DNA from: Siansivirga zeaxanthinifaciens CC-SAMT-1
Lineage (GTDB): Bacteria; Bacteroidota; Bacteroidia; Flavobacteriales; Flavobacteriaceae
DNA length: 64,000 nt
Direction of reading: 5' to 3'
Assembly (NCBI RefSeq): GCF_000941055.1
Contig: NZ_CP007202.1
Span: 1,608,001 to 1,672,000, forward strand
The translations under genes were made by a program, and so were the position numbers. Below the pieces are notes generated by a model. That model ran no database searches. It was given only the letters and a program-made list of their open reading frames with translations, and was not told the origin of the DNA. Below are positions 51,602-60,644 of the stretch, one piece after another (positions within the stretch are counted from its first letter, which is position 1; each line of letters starts with the position of its first letter).

Positions 51602-53080
51602 ATGAGTAAAAAACTTACTAGTAGAGCAGAAGATTATTCCAAATGGTATAATGAATTAGTTGTAAAAGCAGATTTAGCCGAGAATTCTGCCGTTCGTGGT
51701 TGTATGGTTATTAAGCCTTACGGATACGCAATATGGGAGAAAATGCAGGCAGAATTAGATAGAATGTTTAAGGAAACAGGCCATCAAAATGCATATTTTC
51801 CATTATTTGTTCCAAAAAGTTTATTTGAAGCTGAAGAAAAAAATGCAGAAGGTTTTGCAAAAGAGTGTGCAATTGTAACGCATTACAGATTGCAAACAGA
51901 CCCAGATAACCCAGGTAAATTACGTGTTGATCCGGAAGCAAAACTAGAAGAGGAATTAATAGTGCGTCCCACAAGTGAAGCTATCATCTGGAATACCTAC
52001 AGAGGTTGGATACAATCTTACAGAGACTTACCTATTTTAATAAACCAATGGGCAAATGTGGTTCGTTGGGAAATGCGTACACGATTATTCTTAAGAACCG
52101 CCGAATTTTTATGGCAAGAAGGGCATACCGCGCACGAAACCAAAACCGAAGCACTAGCAGAAGCCAGATTAATGAATAATGTGTATGCAACTTTCGTCGA
52201 AAAGTTTATGGCTATTCCTGTAATACAAGGTGTTAAAACCGAAAGTGAGCGTTTCGCTGGTGCCGATGAAACCTTTTGTATAGAAGCATTAATGCAAGAT
52301 GGTAAGGCCTTACAAGCAGGAACATCGCACTTTTTAGGTCAGAATTTTGCAAAAGCATTCGACGTTAAATATGCAACTAAAGAAGGGACACAAGAATATG
52401 TGTGGGCCACATCTTGGGGTGTTTCTACCCGTTTAATGGGTGCCTTAATAATGACGCACAGCGATGATAATGGTTTGGTATTACCACCAAGTTTAGCACC
52501 AAATCAAGTGGTTATTGTTCCTATATATAAGAGTGAAGAAGATTTAGCTGCTATTACTGAAGTTGTAAATACCATTTTAACAGATTTACGAGCTAAAAAC
52601 ATAACTGTTAAATATGATAATAGAACCACACAGCGTCCTGGAGCAAAATTTGCGCAGCATGAATTACAAGGTGTGCCTTTACGAATAGCTATTGGTCCAA
52701 AAGATTTAGAAAACGGAACTGTAGAATTGGCTAGAAGAGATACTTTAACAAAAGCTGTTGTAGGTTTAAATGATCTTACAGCAACGGTGGAATCTTTATT
52801 AAAAGAAATTCAGGAGACTTTATTTAAAAAGGCTTTAGATTTTAGAGATAAGCATATTACAGAGGTAAATACTTTTGAAGAATTTAAACAAGTTTTAGAA
52901 AATAAAACCGGATTTATTTCAGCACATTGGGATGGAACAAACGAGACAGAGGAGAAGATAAAAGAGCTTACAAAGGCTACTATTCGTTGTATTCCATTGG
53001 AAATGAAAGCAGAAGAAGGGGTGTGTATATTTTCAGGAAAACCATCGAAGGGAAGAGTGTTATTTGCTAAGGCATATTAA
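51602..53080 (+). CDS. proS: prolyl-tRNA synthetase
   Basis: 492-residue class II synthetase of the archaeal/short type, without the inserted editing domain. Motifs: [24 protein letters not shown], motif 2 [24 protein letters not shown], and motif 3 with [14 protein letters not shown]. The anticodon domain and the C-terminal zinc-type domain end near [10 protein letters not shown]. Start: the ATG at 51602 gives [20 protein letters not shown]; the in-frame TTG upstream sits in an AATATTTG promoter-like sequence and is rejected. Confidence 0.96.
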   Translation: MSKKLTSRAEDYSKWYNELVVKADLAENSAVRGCMVIKPYGYAIWEKMQAELDRMFKETGHQNAYFPLFVPKSLFEAEEKNAEGFAKECAIVTHYRLQTDPDNPGKLRVDPEAKLEEELIVRPTSEAIIWNTYRGWIQSYRDLPILINQWANVVRWEMRTRLFLRTAEFLWQEGHTAHETKTEALAEARLMNNVYATFVEKFMAIPVIQGVKTESERFAGADETFCIEALMQDGKALQAGTSHFLGQNFAKAFDVKYATKEGTQEYVWATSWGVSTRLMGALIMTHSDDNGLVLPPSLAPNQVVIVPIYKSEEDLAAITEVVNTILTDLRAKNITVKYDNRTTQRPGAKFAQHELQGVPLRIAIGPKDLENGTVELARRDTLTKAVVGLNDLTATVESLLKEIQETLFKKALDFRDKHITEVNTFEEFKQVLENKTGFISAHWDGTNETEEKIKELTKATIRCIPLEMKAEEGVCIFSGKPSKGRVLFAKAY

Positions 53081-53109
53081 TTGAAATTTTTTTTAAAAAA
53101 TTTCAATTA
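53079..53109 (+). terminator. AT-only hairpin after proS
   Basis: AATTGAAATTTTTT / AAAAAATTTCAATT dyad directly at the proS stop. The stem is long but has almost no G or C, so termination strength is uncertain. Confidence 0.45.
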
Positions 53110-53113
53110 ATTG

Positions 53114-53143
53114 TTGCAACATTTAGAAATAGATGTATCTTTG
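53114..53143 (+). promoter_or_regulatory. upstream promoter before tRNA-Glu
   Basis: TTG at 53114-53116, spacer of 19 bases, TATCTTTG at 53136-53143. This is a complete match to the Bacteroidota promoter pattern, about 130 bases upstream of the tRNA. The intervening region has a TCGAAAA / TTTTCGA dyad. Confidence 0.6.
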
Positions 53144-53231
53144 CACCCGCAATGGAAACGTTGTACGTTATTTGATAAAAAAATCGAAAATAAATATTAA
53201 AAAAAAAGTTTTCGAAAAAAATAAAAAAGAG

Positions 53232-53261
53232 TTGTAAGTATTAAAAAATAATTTATATTTG
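53232..53261 (+). promoter_or_regulatory. tRNA-Glu / rpsT promoter
   Basis: TTG at 53232-53234, spacer of 19 bases, TATATTTG at 53254-53261. The expected transcript start falls about ten bases before the tRNA. Confidence 0.75.
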
Positions 53262-53279
53262 CACTCTCAAAAATCAAAT

Positions 53280-53351
53280 GGCCCGTTCGTCTATCGGCTA
53301 GGACGCCAGGTTTTCATCCTGGTAAGAGGGGTTCGATTCCCCTACGGGCTA
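53280..53351 (+). tRNA. tRNA-Glu (TTC)
   Basis: 72-base cloverleaf: acceptor arms GGCCCGT / ACGGGCT with a G-U first pair, anticodon stem CCAGG / CCTGG around the loop TTTTCAT with anticodon TTC, T arm with GGTTCGATTCC. Discriminator A; the CCA end is not encoded (ACA follows). Confidence 0.95.
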
Positions 53352-53377
53352 CAATATTTTAATAAGATAAAAAAGAA

Positions 53378-53629
53378 ATGGCAAATCATAAGTCAGCATT
53401 AAAAAGAATTAGAAGTAACGAAGCTAAGCGTTTGGTAAACAAATATCAGCACAAAACAACTCGTAATGCAATTAAAAGATTACGTGAGTTAACTGATAAG
53501 AAAGAGGCTGAAACAATGTTCCCTTCTGTAGTTTCTATGTTAGATAGATTAGCTAAGAAAAATGTAATTCACGCTAACAAAGCAGCTAACCTTAAATCTG
53601 GTTTAGCAAAGCACATAGCGGCTTTATAA
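53378..53629 (+). CDS. rpsT: 30S ribosomal protein bS20
   Basis: 83-residue bS20, a basic, helical primary-binding protein of the small subunit. It begins [19 protein letters not shown] and contains [17 protein letters not shown] and [16 protein letters not shown], the full family pattern. It lies 26 bases after tRNA-Glu with no terminator between, so both are probably on one primary transcript. Ends in a strong hairpin terminator. Confidence 0.97.
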   Translation: MANHKSALKRIRSNEAKRLVNKYQHKTTRNAIKRLRELTDKKEAETMFPSVVSMLDRLAKKNVIHANKAANLKSGLAKHIAAL

Positions 53630-53644
53630 TATAAAGTTTATAAT

Positions 53645-53680
53645 AAAAAAAACCTCTCAGATACTGAGAGGTTTTTTTTT
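53645..53680 (+). terminator. intrinsic terminator of rpsT
   Basis: Stem AACCTCTCAG / CTGAGAGGTT with loop ATA and a run of nine T. Confidence 0.9.
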
Positions 53681-53765
53681 GTCTTTACTTTTTCATCAAT
53701 TAATTTTCTATTTAAAATTAACAAAAAACATTAAAAAAAATAGCTGTTTTTGAATTCTAAAAATT

Positions 53766-53773
53766 TAAATTTG
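53766..53773 (+). promoter_or_regulatory. -7 element before the small acidic protein gene
   Basis: TAAATTTG fits TAnnTTTG. A TTTG upstream (53749-53752) is only 13 bases away, shorter than usual. Confidence 0.45.
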
Positions 53774-53815
53774 CAATAAATAGAAGTTAAATATTCACTT
53801 ATTAATCTTACCCTT

Positions 53816-54166
53816 TTGGAAAATAAAAACGCAATAAAATTAGTTGATAAGATTCTGGTTAATCTTGATGAATCAGGAATAAATACAGATGTGTTAATTG
53901 ATGACATTAAACAATTACGAACTTATGCTTTAGAAGAGCAAATACCATTAGTTGTAAAAGTTCTTAGACTTACTTATGAGCATATCGAGGAGAATGATTC
54001 ATTTTTAATTCCAATTCCAAATGATGAAGATTCAGACTTCGATGACGAAGAAGAAGACATTATAGGTGTAGAAAGTTTAAAGTACTTATTGTCTTTAACT
54101 AAAAACTTAAAAAACAAAACGAATATTTCCGATTTAAAAGCATACAGAAATCTTTTAAACAATTAA
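53816..54166 (+). CDS. small acidic protein of unknown function, TTG start
   Basis: 116 residues, no methionine beyond the start. The open frame has only one plausible initiation codon, TTG at 53816; the next Met-coding or GTG position is absent in the N-terminal half. Helical first part (AIKLVDKILVNLDESGINTDVL), then an acidic patch DEDSDFDDEEEDI, then LKYLLSLTKNLKNKTNISD. A promoter element lies about 45 bases upstream and a strong terminator follows, which supports a real gene. No family recognised. Confidence 0.7.
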   Translation: MENKNAIKLVDKILVNLDESGINTDVLIDDIKQLRTYALEEQIPLVVKVLRLTYEHIEENDSFLIPIPNDEDSDFDDEEEDIIGVESLKYLLSLTKNLKNKTNISDLKAYRNLLNN

Positions 54167-54184
54167 AATATTTCAATCAATTAT

Positions 54185-54220
54185 AAAAAAAGCCTTAACA
54201 ACATTGTTAAGGCTTTTTTT
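54185..54220. terminator. bidirectional intrinsic terminator
   Basis: Stem AAAAGCCTTAACAA / TTGTTAAGGCTTTT between convergent genes. Confidence 0.88.
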
Positions 54221-54242
54221 AGTTTGCTTTTTATTTGTTTTA

Positions 54243-55919
54243 TTATCCATTCATGGATATTAAAAATTCTTCGTTGTTTCTTGTTTGTTTAAAACGCTCG
54301 TTAATAAACTCCATAGCTTCAACAGGATTCATATCAGCAAGATATTTACGCATAACCCACATACGTTGTATAGTATTTTCATCTAGTAAAATATCATCTC
54401 TACGAGTGCTCGAAGATGTTAAATCGATAGCAGGGAAAATTCTACGGTTAGAAATTTTTCTATCTAACTGTAATTCCATGTTACCAGTACCTTTAAATTC
54501 TTCAAAAATAACTTCGTCCATTTTAGAACCTGTTTCTGTAAGCGCAGTCGCTATAATAGTTAAAGAACCCCCATTTTCAATATTTCTTGCTGCTCCAAAA
54601 AAGCGCTTTGGTTTGTGTAACGCATTGGCATCAACACCACCACTTAATATTTTTCCAGAAGCTGGTTGCACGGTGTTGTAAGCGCGAGCTAAACGAGTTA
54701 TAGAATCTAAAAGAATCACAACATCATGACCACATTCAACCAAGCGTTTTGCTTTTTCTAAAACAATATTCGCAATTTTAACATGCTCATGGGCTTCTTT
54801 ATCGAATGTTGAAGCAATAACCTCGCCACGAACATTACGTTGCATATCGGTAACCTCTTCAGGGCGCTCATCAATTAAAAGAATCATTTGGTAAACTTCT
54901 GGGTGATTTGCTGCAATAGCATTTGCAACATCTTTTAGAAGCATGGTTTTACCTGTTTTAGGCTGCGAAACAATCATACCACGTTGTCCTTTTCCAATAG
55001 GCGAGAATAAATCCATAATACGCGTTGAAATCGTGCTTTGTTTCTCTGCTAATTTAAATTTTTCTTGAGGAAATAATGGTGTTAAATGTTCAAATGATAC
55101 ACGATCTCTAACCACATTTGGGTTTTGTCCGTTAATCTTACTTACCTTAATAAGCGGGAAATATTTTTCTCCTTCTTTTGGTGGTCTTACATGTCCTAAA
55201 ACAGTATCGCCCGTTTTTAAACCAAACAATCTAATTTGCGATTGCGATACATAAATATCATCTGGAGACGATAAATAATTGTAGTCAGACGATCTTAAAA
55301 ATCCGTAACCATCTTGCATAATGTCTAAAACACCTTCACTTTCTATAATGGCATCAAATTCAAAATCTGGTTCGCGGTAACGGTTTCTGTTATCTTTATT
55401 GCCAGCATCAATATTACCATTTTTTTGGTTTTTATGCTGGTTTTTCTGTTGGTTATTATCTCTTTTTGGTTTAGGTTGATTGTCACCTTGCTTACGCTCA
55501 TTTTGCGCATTATGCTTCGGTTTGTTATCCTGTTTGTTGTCTTGTTTTACTTCAGGATTTTGATCTTTAGCAACTTCGGCAGTAGGCTGAGGCGCTTCTG
55601 CTTTTGGCTCAGATTTTTTAGTGTCTTCCTTCTTTACAGGCGTATTTTTTACAGGTTTTTGCACACGCTGTCTAGGTTTTCTTTCGGGTTTGCTAGGTGC
55701 TGGTGCAGACTCTGTTTTTGTATTTTCTTTCGTTTCCTGTTTGCTTTCTTGCGGTGCAACGACAGCTTTTACAGCTTTCGGGTCGGCTGCTTGGTAATCT
55801 AAAATTTGATAAACTAAATCCGTTTTTTTTAAAGAACGGTATTTAGGAATGTTTAATTTTTTTGCAATATCCTGCAAATCAGAGAGTTTCTTTTCGTTTA
55901 ATTGTGAAATTTCAAACAT
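54243..55919 (-). CDS. rho: transcription termination factor Rho with long disordered insert
   Basis: 558-residue hexameric RNA-dependent ATPase. N-terminal helical Rho_N domain ([30 protein letters not shown] in residues about 11-41, cited in part), then about 140 residues rich in K, P, Q, N and E (about 55-190), then the OB-fold RNA domain ([15 protein letters not shown]) and the ATPase core with Walker [12 protein letters not shown], Walker [16 protein letters not shown] and Q-loop SGGVDANAL. The insert is characteristic of Bacteroidota; a related disordered region in Bacteroides Rho has been linked to phase separation. Confidence 0.96.
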   Translation of the reverse strand: MFEISQLNEKKLSDLQDIAKKLNIPKYRSLKKTDLVYQILDYQAADPKAVKAVVAPQESKQETKENTKTESAPAPSKPERKPRQRVQKPVKNTPVKKEDTKKSEPKAEAPQPTAEVAKDQNPEVKQDNKQDNKPKHNAQNERKQGDNQPKPKRDNNQQKNQHKNQKNGNIDAGNKDNRNRYREPDFEFDAIIESEGVLDIMQDGYGFLRSSDYNYLSSPDDIYVSQSQIRLFGLKTGDTVLGHVRPPKEGEKYFPLIKVSKINGQNPNVVRDRVSFEHLTPLFPQEKFKLAEKQSTISTRIMDLFSPIGKGQRGMIVSQPKTGKTMLLKDVANAIAANHPEVYQMILLIDERPEEVTDMQRNVRGEVIASTFDKEAHEHVKIANIVLEKAKRLVECGHDVVILLDSITRLARAYNTVQPASGKILSGGVDANALHKPKRFFGAARNIENGGSLTIIATALTETGSKMDEVIFEEFKGTGNMELQLDRKISNRRIFPAIDLTSSSTRRDDILLDENTIQRMWVMRKYLADMNPVEAMEFINERFKQTRNNEEFLISMNG

Positions 55920-55997
55920 TGATGTTTAATTGAATATGTTTTTTACTATTTAGTTATAGGGTTGTTCTGAAAAAAAAGATTTTTTATCTGAAGAATT

Positions 55998-56020
55998 AAC
56001 AACCTGTTATTGCGGTTGTT
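55998..56020 (-). promoter_or_regulatory. hairpin in the rho leader
   Basis: AACAACC / GGTTGTT dyad with a nine-base loop, about 80-100 bases upstream of rho; on the minus strand it is followed about 25 bases later by a run of eight T. It could serve as an attenuator for autogenous control. No promoter was located with confidence. Confidence 0.3.
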
Positions 56021-56086
56021 GAGAATTATTACTGCAATTATACAACTTTATTTTAATTTTTAGTATAATTTTTATAAAAGAACTAT

Positions 56087-56094
56087 TATTTTTG
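56087..56094 (+). promoter_or_regulatory. -7 element of the DUF4293 promoter
   Basis: TATTTTTG fits TAnnTTTG, 23 bases before the ATG. Confidence 0.5.
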
Positions 56095-56116
56095 CCATCA
56101 AGTTTTTAAAAAATAT

Positions 56117-56527
56117 ATGCTACAACGTATTCAAACCATATACTTATTTTTATCGGCCATTGTCTCTGCCGGACTAATATTTGTATGTCATTTATGGATT
56201 ACTAACGATAACGTTATCGTTTATGCCATCGACGAATGGTTGTATTTAGCCTTTTTTCTAGGGTCGGCTATATTATCTTTAATTACCATTTTTAAATACA
56301 AAAACAGGAAGTCTCAATTTATGTTGGGACGACTAAATATCATATTAAACTTTATTTTACTAGGATTTTTTGTATATCAATCGCTAAATGTATCTGGAGA
56401 AACGGCGGTTTCAGAGAAAGGTATTGGCATGCTTCTCCCAATTGTTTCTATCGTGTTGTTAGCTTTAGCTAATAAGGCCATCAAAAAGGACGAAGAGCTC
56501 GTAAAATCTGTCGATCGATTACGATAA
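56117..56527 (+). CDS. DUF4293 membrane protein
   Basis: 136 residues with four hydrophobic helices, beginning MLQRIQTIYLFLSAIVS, the usual DUF4293 start, followed by LWITNDNVIVYAIDEWLYLAFFLG and KSQFMLGRLNIILNFI. The C-terminus is charged (ANKAIKKDEELVKSVDRLR). In Flavobacteriia this gene commonly sits beside rho, as here (divergent, 197 bases). Function unknown. Confidence 0.85.
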   Translation: MLQRIQTIYLFLSAIVSAGLIFVCHLWITNDNVIVYAIDEWLYLAFFLGSAILSLITIFKYKNRKSQFMLGRLNIILNFILLGFFVYQSLNVSGETAVSEKGIGMLLPIVSIVLLALANKAIKKDEELVKSVDRLR

Positions 56528-56557
56528 ACCTAACATCTTAGTAGTATTAGTGCGTAG

Positions 56558-56587
56558 GCCCAAGATGAAGATTTTGGGCTTTTTTTT
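56558..56587 (+). terminator. intrinsic terminator of the DUF4293 gene
   Basis: Stem GCCCAA / TTGGGC with a ten-base loop followed by eight T. Confidence 0.75.
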
Positions 56588-56598
56588 GTTTAAAATTT

Positions 56599-56685
56599 GG
56601 GCGTTACCCTTCGGGTCGGGTTATTCGTTTCAATCTTTTTACTCGTGCCTCGCAAAAAGGATTTCCACTGCTACCCCTAACGCGC
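56599..56685. repeat. interspersed structured repeat element
   Basis: About 87 bases of GC-richer sequence. Outer stem GCGTTA (56601-56606) / TAACGC (56678-56683). Inside are ACCC-TTCG-GGT, a stable TTCG tetraloop hairpin (56606-56616), and an AATCTTTTT / AAAAAGGATT hairpin (56632-56663). The parts suggest a three-way-junction fold. A diverged version occurs at 44090-44256. Similar strings seem familiar from intergenic regions of other Flavobacteriia (memory only). Confidence 0.6.
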
Positions 56686-56713
56686 ATTACAACTTCTAAT
56701 GGTAATTTTGGTG

Positions 56714-57211
56714 TTAATTGCGTTTTTCAAATTCAATAACTTCTAAATTATCAATTTTAACACCATCAATAGTAAAACGTAACATGGTTCGAACCTTATG
56801 GAACCCATGTTTACCAACCGCCCCCGGATTCATATGAATTAAATTTAAAACCTTGTCTGGCATCACCTTTAAAATATGCGAATGCCCAGAAATAAATAAC
56901 TTAGGCGGATTGGCTTTAATTTCCTCCCGAACGCGAACATTATACGCTTTAGGGTAACCACCAATGTGGGTTATCCAAACATCGACACCTTCACACATAA
57001 ACCTATTGTTTTCCGGAAATTCGGCACGAATCTGTGAGTTGTCAATATTTCCAAAAACAGCTCTTAAAGGTTTTAATTTTTTAATGGCATCCGTCACTTT
57101 CAAATCGCCAATATCACCGGCATGCCATACTTCATCTGCTTGCTTTACATATTTTAAAATGTCATCATCTATATAACTGTGCGTATCCGATAGTAAAAGT
57201 ATTTTGGTCAT
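56714..57211 (-). CDS. metallophosphoesterase, YfcE/MJ0936 type
   Basis: 165-residue calcineurin-like phosphodiesterase. Metal motifs: LLSDTHSYID (D-x-H), WHAGDIGD (GD), FGNIDNSQ (GN-x-D), ISGHSH and MNPGAVG near the end. Small size and motif order match YfcE and MJ0936, which hydrolyse phosphodiesters with Mn or Ni. No neighbour gives a substrate hint. It is divergent from truA and convergent with the repeat-flanked DUF4293 gene. Confidence 0.9.
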   Translation of the reverse strand: MTKILLLSDTHSYIDDDILKYVKQADEVWHAGDIGDLKVTDAIKKLKPLRAVFGNIDNSQIRAEFPENNRFMCEGVDVWITHIGGYPKAYNVRVREEIKANPPKLFISGHSHILKVMPDKVLNLIHMNPGAVGKHGFHKVRTMLRFTIDGVKIDNLEVIEFEKRN

Positions 57212-57274
57212 GTAGGTTACAATCTTTTAATATATAATTATGAAAGCAGTCTTCGTAAGAATAACAAAACTGCC

Positions 57275-57282
57275 TATCTTTG
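57275..57282 (+). promoter_or_regulatory. -7 element of the truA promoter
   Basis: TATCTTTG fits TAnnTTTG. It contains the most upstream in-frame TTG of truA (57280), so translation must start downstream. Confidence 0.55.
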
Positions 57283-57309
57283 TTCTTTCAACAAAAGTAT
57301 AAAAAGCGA

Positions 57310-58053
57310 TTGAGGTATTTTATAGAACTTTCTTATAATGGTAGTGCTTATCATGGTTGGCAAAATCAGCCAAAAGCAATTTCTGTTCAAGAAATTATAG
57401 AAAAAGCACTAACCATGCTTTTAAGAGTGCCAATTTCCATTATGGGTGCAGGCCGAACCGATGCTGGGGTGCATGCTTCGCAAATGTTTGCGCATTTCGA
57501 TACAGATGTTGAATTTGATAAAACCAATTTAATTTTTAAACTAAATGCATTTTTACCCAAAGATATAGCTATACACGACGTGTTTAAAGTAAAGGAACAG
57601 GCGCATGCCCGTTTCGATGCCTTAAGCAGAACCTATTTGTATAGAATCGCTTTAAAAAAAAATGTATTTAATTTTGATAGTGCTTATTATGTGAAACAAC
57701 AACTTAATGTCGAAAACATGCAGGCGGCAGCAAAGATTTTGTTTCAGTATAACGATTTTCAATGTTTTTCTAAAGTTAATACCGATGTAAAAACATTTCA
57801 TTGTAACATCATGAAAGCCGAATGGTTTTTTGAAAATGACGAACTTCATTTCGTTATTAAAGCCGATAGGTTTTTAAGAAATATGGTAAGAGCTATTGTT
57901 GGAACCATGGTAAATATTGGATTAGAAAAAATAAATGTTGAAGATTTACATACCATAATTTCATCAAAAAATAGGAGTGAAGCAGGGTTTTCGGTGCCTG
58001 CTCATGCTTTATATTTAACAGCCGTAGCGTATCCTAACGATATAAAAATATAA
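57310..58053 (+). CDS. truA: tRNA pseudouridine(38-40) synthase TruA, TTG start
   Basis: 247 residues from the TTG at 57310, which starts RYFIELSYNGSAYHGWQ, the conserved TruA opening. The open frame continues upstream to another TTG at 57280, but that lies in the promoter. The catalytic aspartate is in AGRTDAGVHA; also AHARFDALSRTYLYRI and RFLRNMVRAIVGTM. The enzyme isomerises uridines 38-40 in tRNA anticodon arms. The next gene starts immediately at its stop, giving tight coupling with the ABC exporter. Confidence 0.92.
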   Translation: MRYFIELSYNGSAYHGWQNQPKAISVQEIIEKALTMLLRVPISIMGAGRTDAGVHASQMFAHFDTDVEFDKTNLIFKLNAFLPKDIAIHDVFKVKEQAHARFDALSRTYLYRIALKKNVFNFDSAYYVKQQLNVENMQAAAKILFQYNDFQCFSKVNTDVKTFHCNIMKAEWFFENDELHFVIKADRFLRNMVRAIVGTMVNIGLEKINVEDLHTIISSKNRSEAGFSVPAHALYLTAVAYPNDIKI

Positions 58054-59823
58054 ATGGATAAAAAGAAAGATGATATTTTAGACGTTGCCTTATTTAAACG
58101 TCTTTTTAAATACATAAAACCCTATAAGGGTATTTTTTTCGTTTTACTAATTCTAGTAGTTTTGTTGGCTATTTTTAGCTCGGCAACGCCATACATTACA
58201 AAATACACGGTAGATAATAGTATTGCAGTTAAAGATTCCAAAAGTTTTTTCTTTTACATAGAAATTATGTTTGCTGTTCTGGTTTTGCAAACTGTTTTTC
58301 AATTAGCATTTATTTACTACGCGGCGTGGTTGGGACAAAATTTGGTTCGCGATGTTCGAATTAAGTTATTTAACCATTTGCTTCGCTTTAAAATGAAGTA
58401 TTACGACAATTCTTCGGTTGGGGTTTTAATTACGCGTGCAGTTACCGATATGGAGCGTATTGCCGATATTTTTGGTCAGGGGTTATTCATGATTTTTAGA
58501 GATTTACTAACCATGCTGGTGGTTTTTGGTGTCATGGTTTTTATAAACTGGCGCCTGAGTTTAATTGTGTTAGTAATGCTCCCGTTACTCTTGTATTCTA
58601 CCAGACTTTTTCAAAAATACATGAAAATTGCTTTTGAAGAAGTTAGAAATGAAGTATCAAATCTTAATTCTTTTGTACAAGAACGTTTAACAGGAATGAA
58701 AATCTTGCAACTTTTTACAAGAGAAACCACCGAATATAAAAACTTTAAAGCCATAAACAAGCGCCATCAAGATGCTTGGTTAAAAACGGTTTGGTATAAC
58801 TCGATATTTTTTCCGCTTGCCGATTTAGTATCTTCTGTATGTATTGGTGGTGTTGCCTGGTATGGTGGTTTAAATATTGTTTTAAAAGGTGCCGGTGTAT
58901 CACAAGGCGATTTGATTGCTTTTATCATGTTTATACCCATGTTGTTTAGACCATTACGACAAATTGCCGACAAATTTAATACCCTACAAATGGGTTTGGT
59001 AGCTGCAAATCGTGTTTTTAATGTGTTAGATACCACTTCGCAAATAGACGATACAGGTACTTATGTTTCCGAAAATTTTAAAGGCGATATTACTTTTAAG
59101 GATGTTGTTTTTAGTTATGTTAAAGACGAACCTGTTTTAAAAGGTGTCTCTTTTGAAGCTAAATCTGGTGAAACTATTGCTATTGTTGGCGCTACAGGTG
59201 CAGGTAAATCGACTATTATTAATTTATTAAATCGTTTTTACGAAATTGATAACGGCCATATTTTTGTTGATGGTATCGATATTAAAGAGGTTACATTAAA
59301 TTCTTTACGAACACAAATAGCAGTGGTACTTCAAGATGTGTTTTTATTTGCAGATACTATTTTAAATAACATCCGACTTAATAATACAGACATTACCGAA
59401 GCCGATGTTGAAGCTGCAGCGCGTGAAATTGGCGTGCACGATTTTATTGCAACCTTACCAGGAGGCTATCATTATAACGTAAAAGAACGCGGTGCGATGT
59501 TATCTTCAGGACAACGCCAGCTAATTTCGTTTTTAAGAGCCTATGTTACCAACCCAAGTATTTTGGTTTTAGATGAAGCTACATCGTCTGTCGATTCGCA
59601 TTCCGAGCAACTCCTACAAAATGCTACCGATAAAATTACAAAAGGAAGAACCTCGATTGTTATAGCACACCGATTGGCAACCATAAAAAAAGCTGATAAA
59701 ATTATTGTTATGGATGCCGGTAAAATTATGGAACAAGGCACTCACGATGAATTGCTTCAAAAGGAGAATGGATATTATAAGAATTTATACGAAGTACAGT
59801 TTTTAAAAGAAGAAGCCATTTAA
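58054..59823 (+). CDS. ABC exporter, fused permease/ATPase (MsbA-like)
   Basis: 589-residue half-transporter with six N-terminal membrane helices (residues 1-320) and one ATPase domain. Walker A GATGAGKST, signature MLSSGQRQLISFLRA (LSSGQ), Walker B ILVLDEATSSVDS and the switch histidine in IVIAHRLATI are visible. It functions as a dimer. Substrates could be lipids or other hydrophobic molecules. Its stop overlaps the convergent cdaA stop by four bases. It starts directly at the truA stop. Confidence 0.92.
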   Translation: MDKKKDDILDVALFKRLFKYIKPYKGIFFVLLILVVLLAIFSSATPYITKYTVDNSIAVKDSKSFFFYIEIMFAVLVLQTVFQLAFIYYAAWLGQNLVRDVRIKLFNHLLRFKMKYYDNSSVGVLITRAVTDMERIADIFGQGLFMIFRDLLTMLVVFGVMVFINWRLSLIVLVMLPLLLYSTRLFQKYMKIAFEEVRNEVSNLNSFVQERLTGMKILQLFTRETTEYKNFKAINKRHQDAWLKTVWYNSIFFPLADLVSSVCIGGVAWYGGLNIVLKGAGVSQGDLIAFIMFIPMLFRPLRQIADKFNTLQMGLVAANRVFNVLDTTSQIDDTGTYVSENFKGDITFKDVVFSYVKDEPVLKGVSFEAKSGETIAIVGATGAGKSTIINLLNRFYEIDNGHIFVDGIDIKEVTLNSLRTQIAVVLQDVFLFADTILNNIRLNNTDITEADVEAAAREIGVHDFIATLPGGYHYNVKERGAMLSSGQRQLISFLRAYVTNPSILVLDEATSSVDSHSEQLLQNATDKITKGRTSIVIAHRLATIKKADKIIVMDAGKIMEQGTHDELLQKENGYYKNLYEVQFLKEEAI

Positions 59824-60605
59824 GCCAGATCTTTTTTAATCATTAGGCTTAAATCGTTAATGTTATCAAAAACTACAAATTCACCGTCTTTAAAATAAGA
59901 AATATGTCCTGTTTCTTCGCTAACAACAAGCGCTAAGGCATCTGTTCTTTCGGTAACGCCAATAGCAGCTCTGTGGCGTAAACCAAAACGCTTTGGAACA
60001 TTTTTTTCGTTGTTTAATGGCAAAATAACACGTGTGGCTTTTACAATATTGTTGTGTACAATTATGGCGCCATCATGCAGCGGACTATTTTTAAAAAAGA
60101 TACTTTCAATAATAGGTTGGGTTACTTTAATATTCATTTCGTCGCCACTCTCGCATAGAAAATCTAAATTATTATTACGTTCAAAAACAATTAAGGCACC
60201 AGTTTTAGAACTAGCCATTTTATTGGATGCAGAAATAATAGCATCGACATTGGTTTCGTCGTCGGTTTCGGTTTTTAAAAAGCTAAACTGATTTAAAAAT
60301 TTACGTCTGGTTTTAAAATTAGTAGAACCAACCATAAGTAGAAACTTTCTAATTTCTGGTTGAAACACAACAATTAGGGCTATAATTCCAACCTTCATAA
60401 AGCCACCAAAAATACCTGAAAGCAATTCCATGTTTAAGAAATTGGTGAGTCGCCAAACTAAATAGATAATAATAATTCCTATAAATATATTAATGGCAAC
60501 AGTACCTTTTATTAGTTTGTAGATATAATAGAGAAGGAGTGCTACAAGAATAACATCAACAATATCTACTACAGAGAATTTTAAAAGGTCGTCGAAAATT
60601 TCCAA
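59820..60605 (-). CDS. cdaA: diadenylate cyclase CdaA
   Basis: 261-residue membrane enzyme that makes c-di-AMP from two ATP. Three N-terminal helices (about 10-80) anchor a DAC domain whose motifs SPLHDGAIIV and RHRAAIGVTE form the active site. The tail holds further regulatory-looking acidic residues. Gene order on this strand is folP, lipoprotein, cdaA; in Firmicutes cdaA instead sits with cdaR and glmM. c-di-AMP controls potassium and turgor; the target here is unknown. Confidence 0.95.
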   Translation of the reverse strand: MEIFDDLLKFSVVDIVDVILVALLLYYIYKLIKGTVAINIFIGIIIIYLVWRLTNFLNMELLSGIFGGFMKVGIIALIVVFQPEIRKFLLMVGSTNFKTRRKFLNQFSFLKTETDDETNVDAIISASNKMASSKTGALIVFERNNNLDFLCESGDEMNIKVTQPIIESIFFKNSPLHDGAIIVHNNIVKATRVILPLNNEKNVPKRFGLRHRAAIGVTERTDALALVVSEETGHISYFKDGEFVVFDNINDLSLMIKKDLA

Positions 60606-60644
60606 GGTTGCATATGGGTTTTGGTAAATTTAGTAAAATAAAGA

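Noticed and set aside
53152..53175. Seven-codon frame METLYVI after the upstream tRNA promoter
   Set aside because: Too short to support; no attenuator logic linking it to a downstream gene.
55425..55802. 125-residue plus-strand frame with runs of Phe and Arg
   Set aside because: Antisense of the low-complexity K/Q/E insert of Rho.
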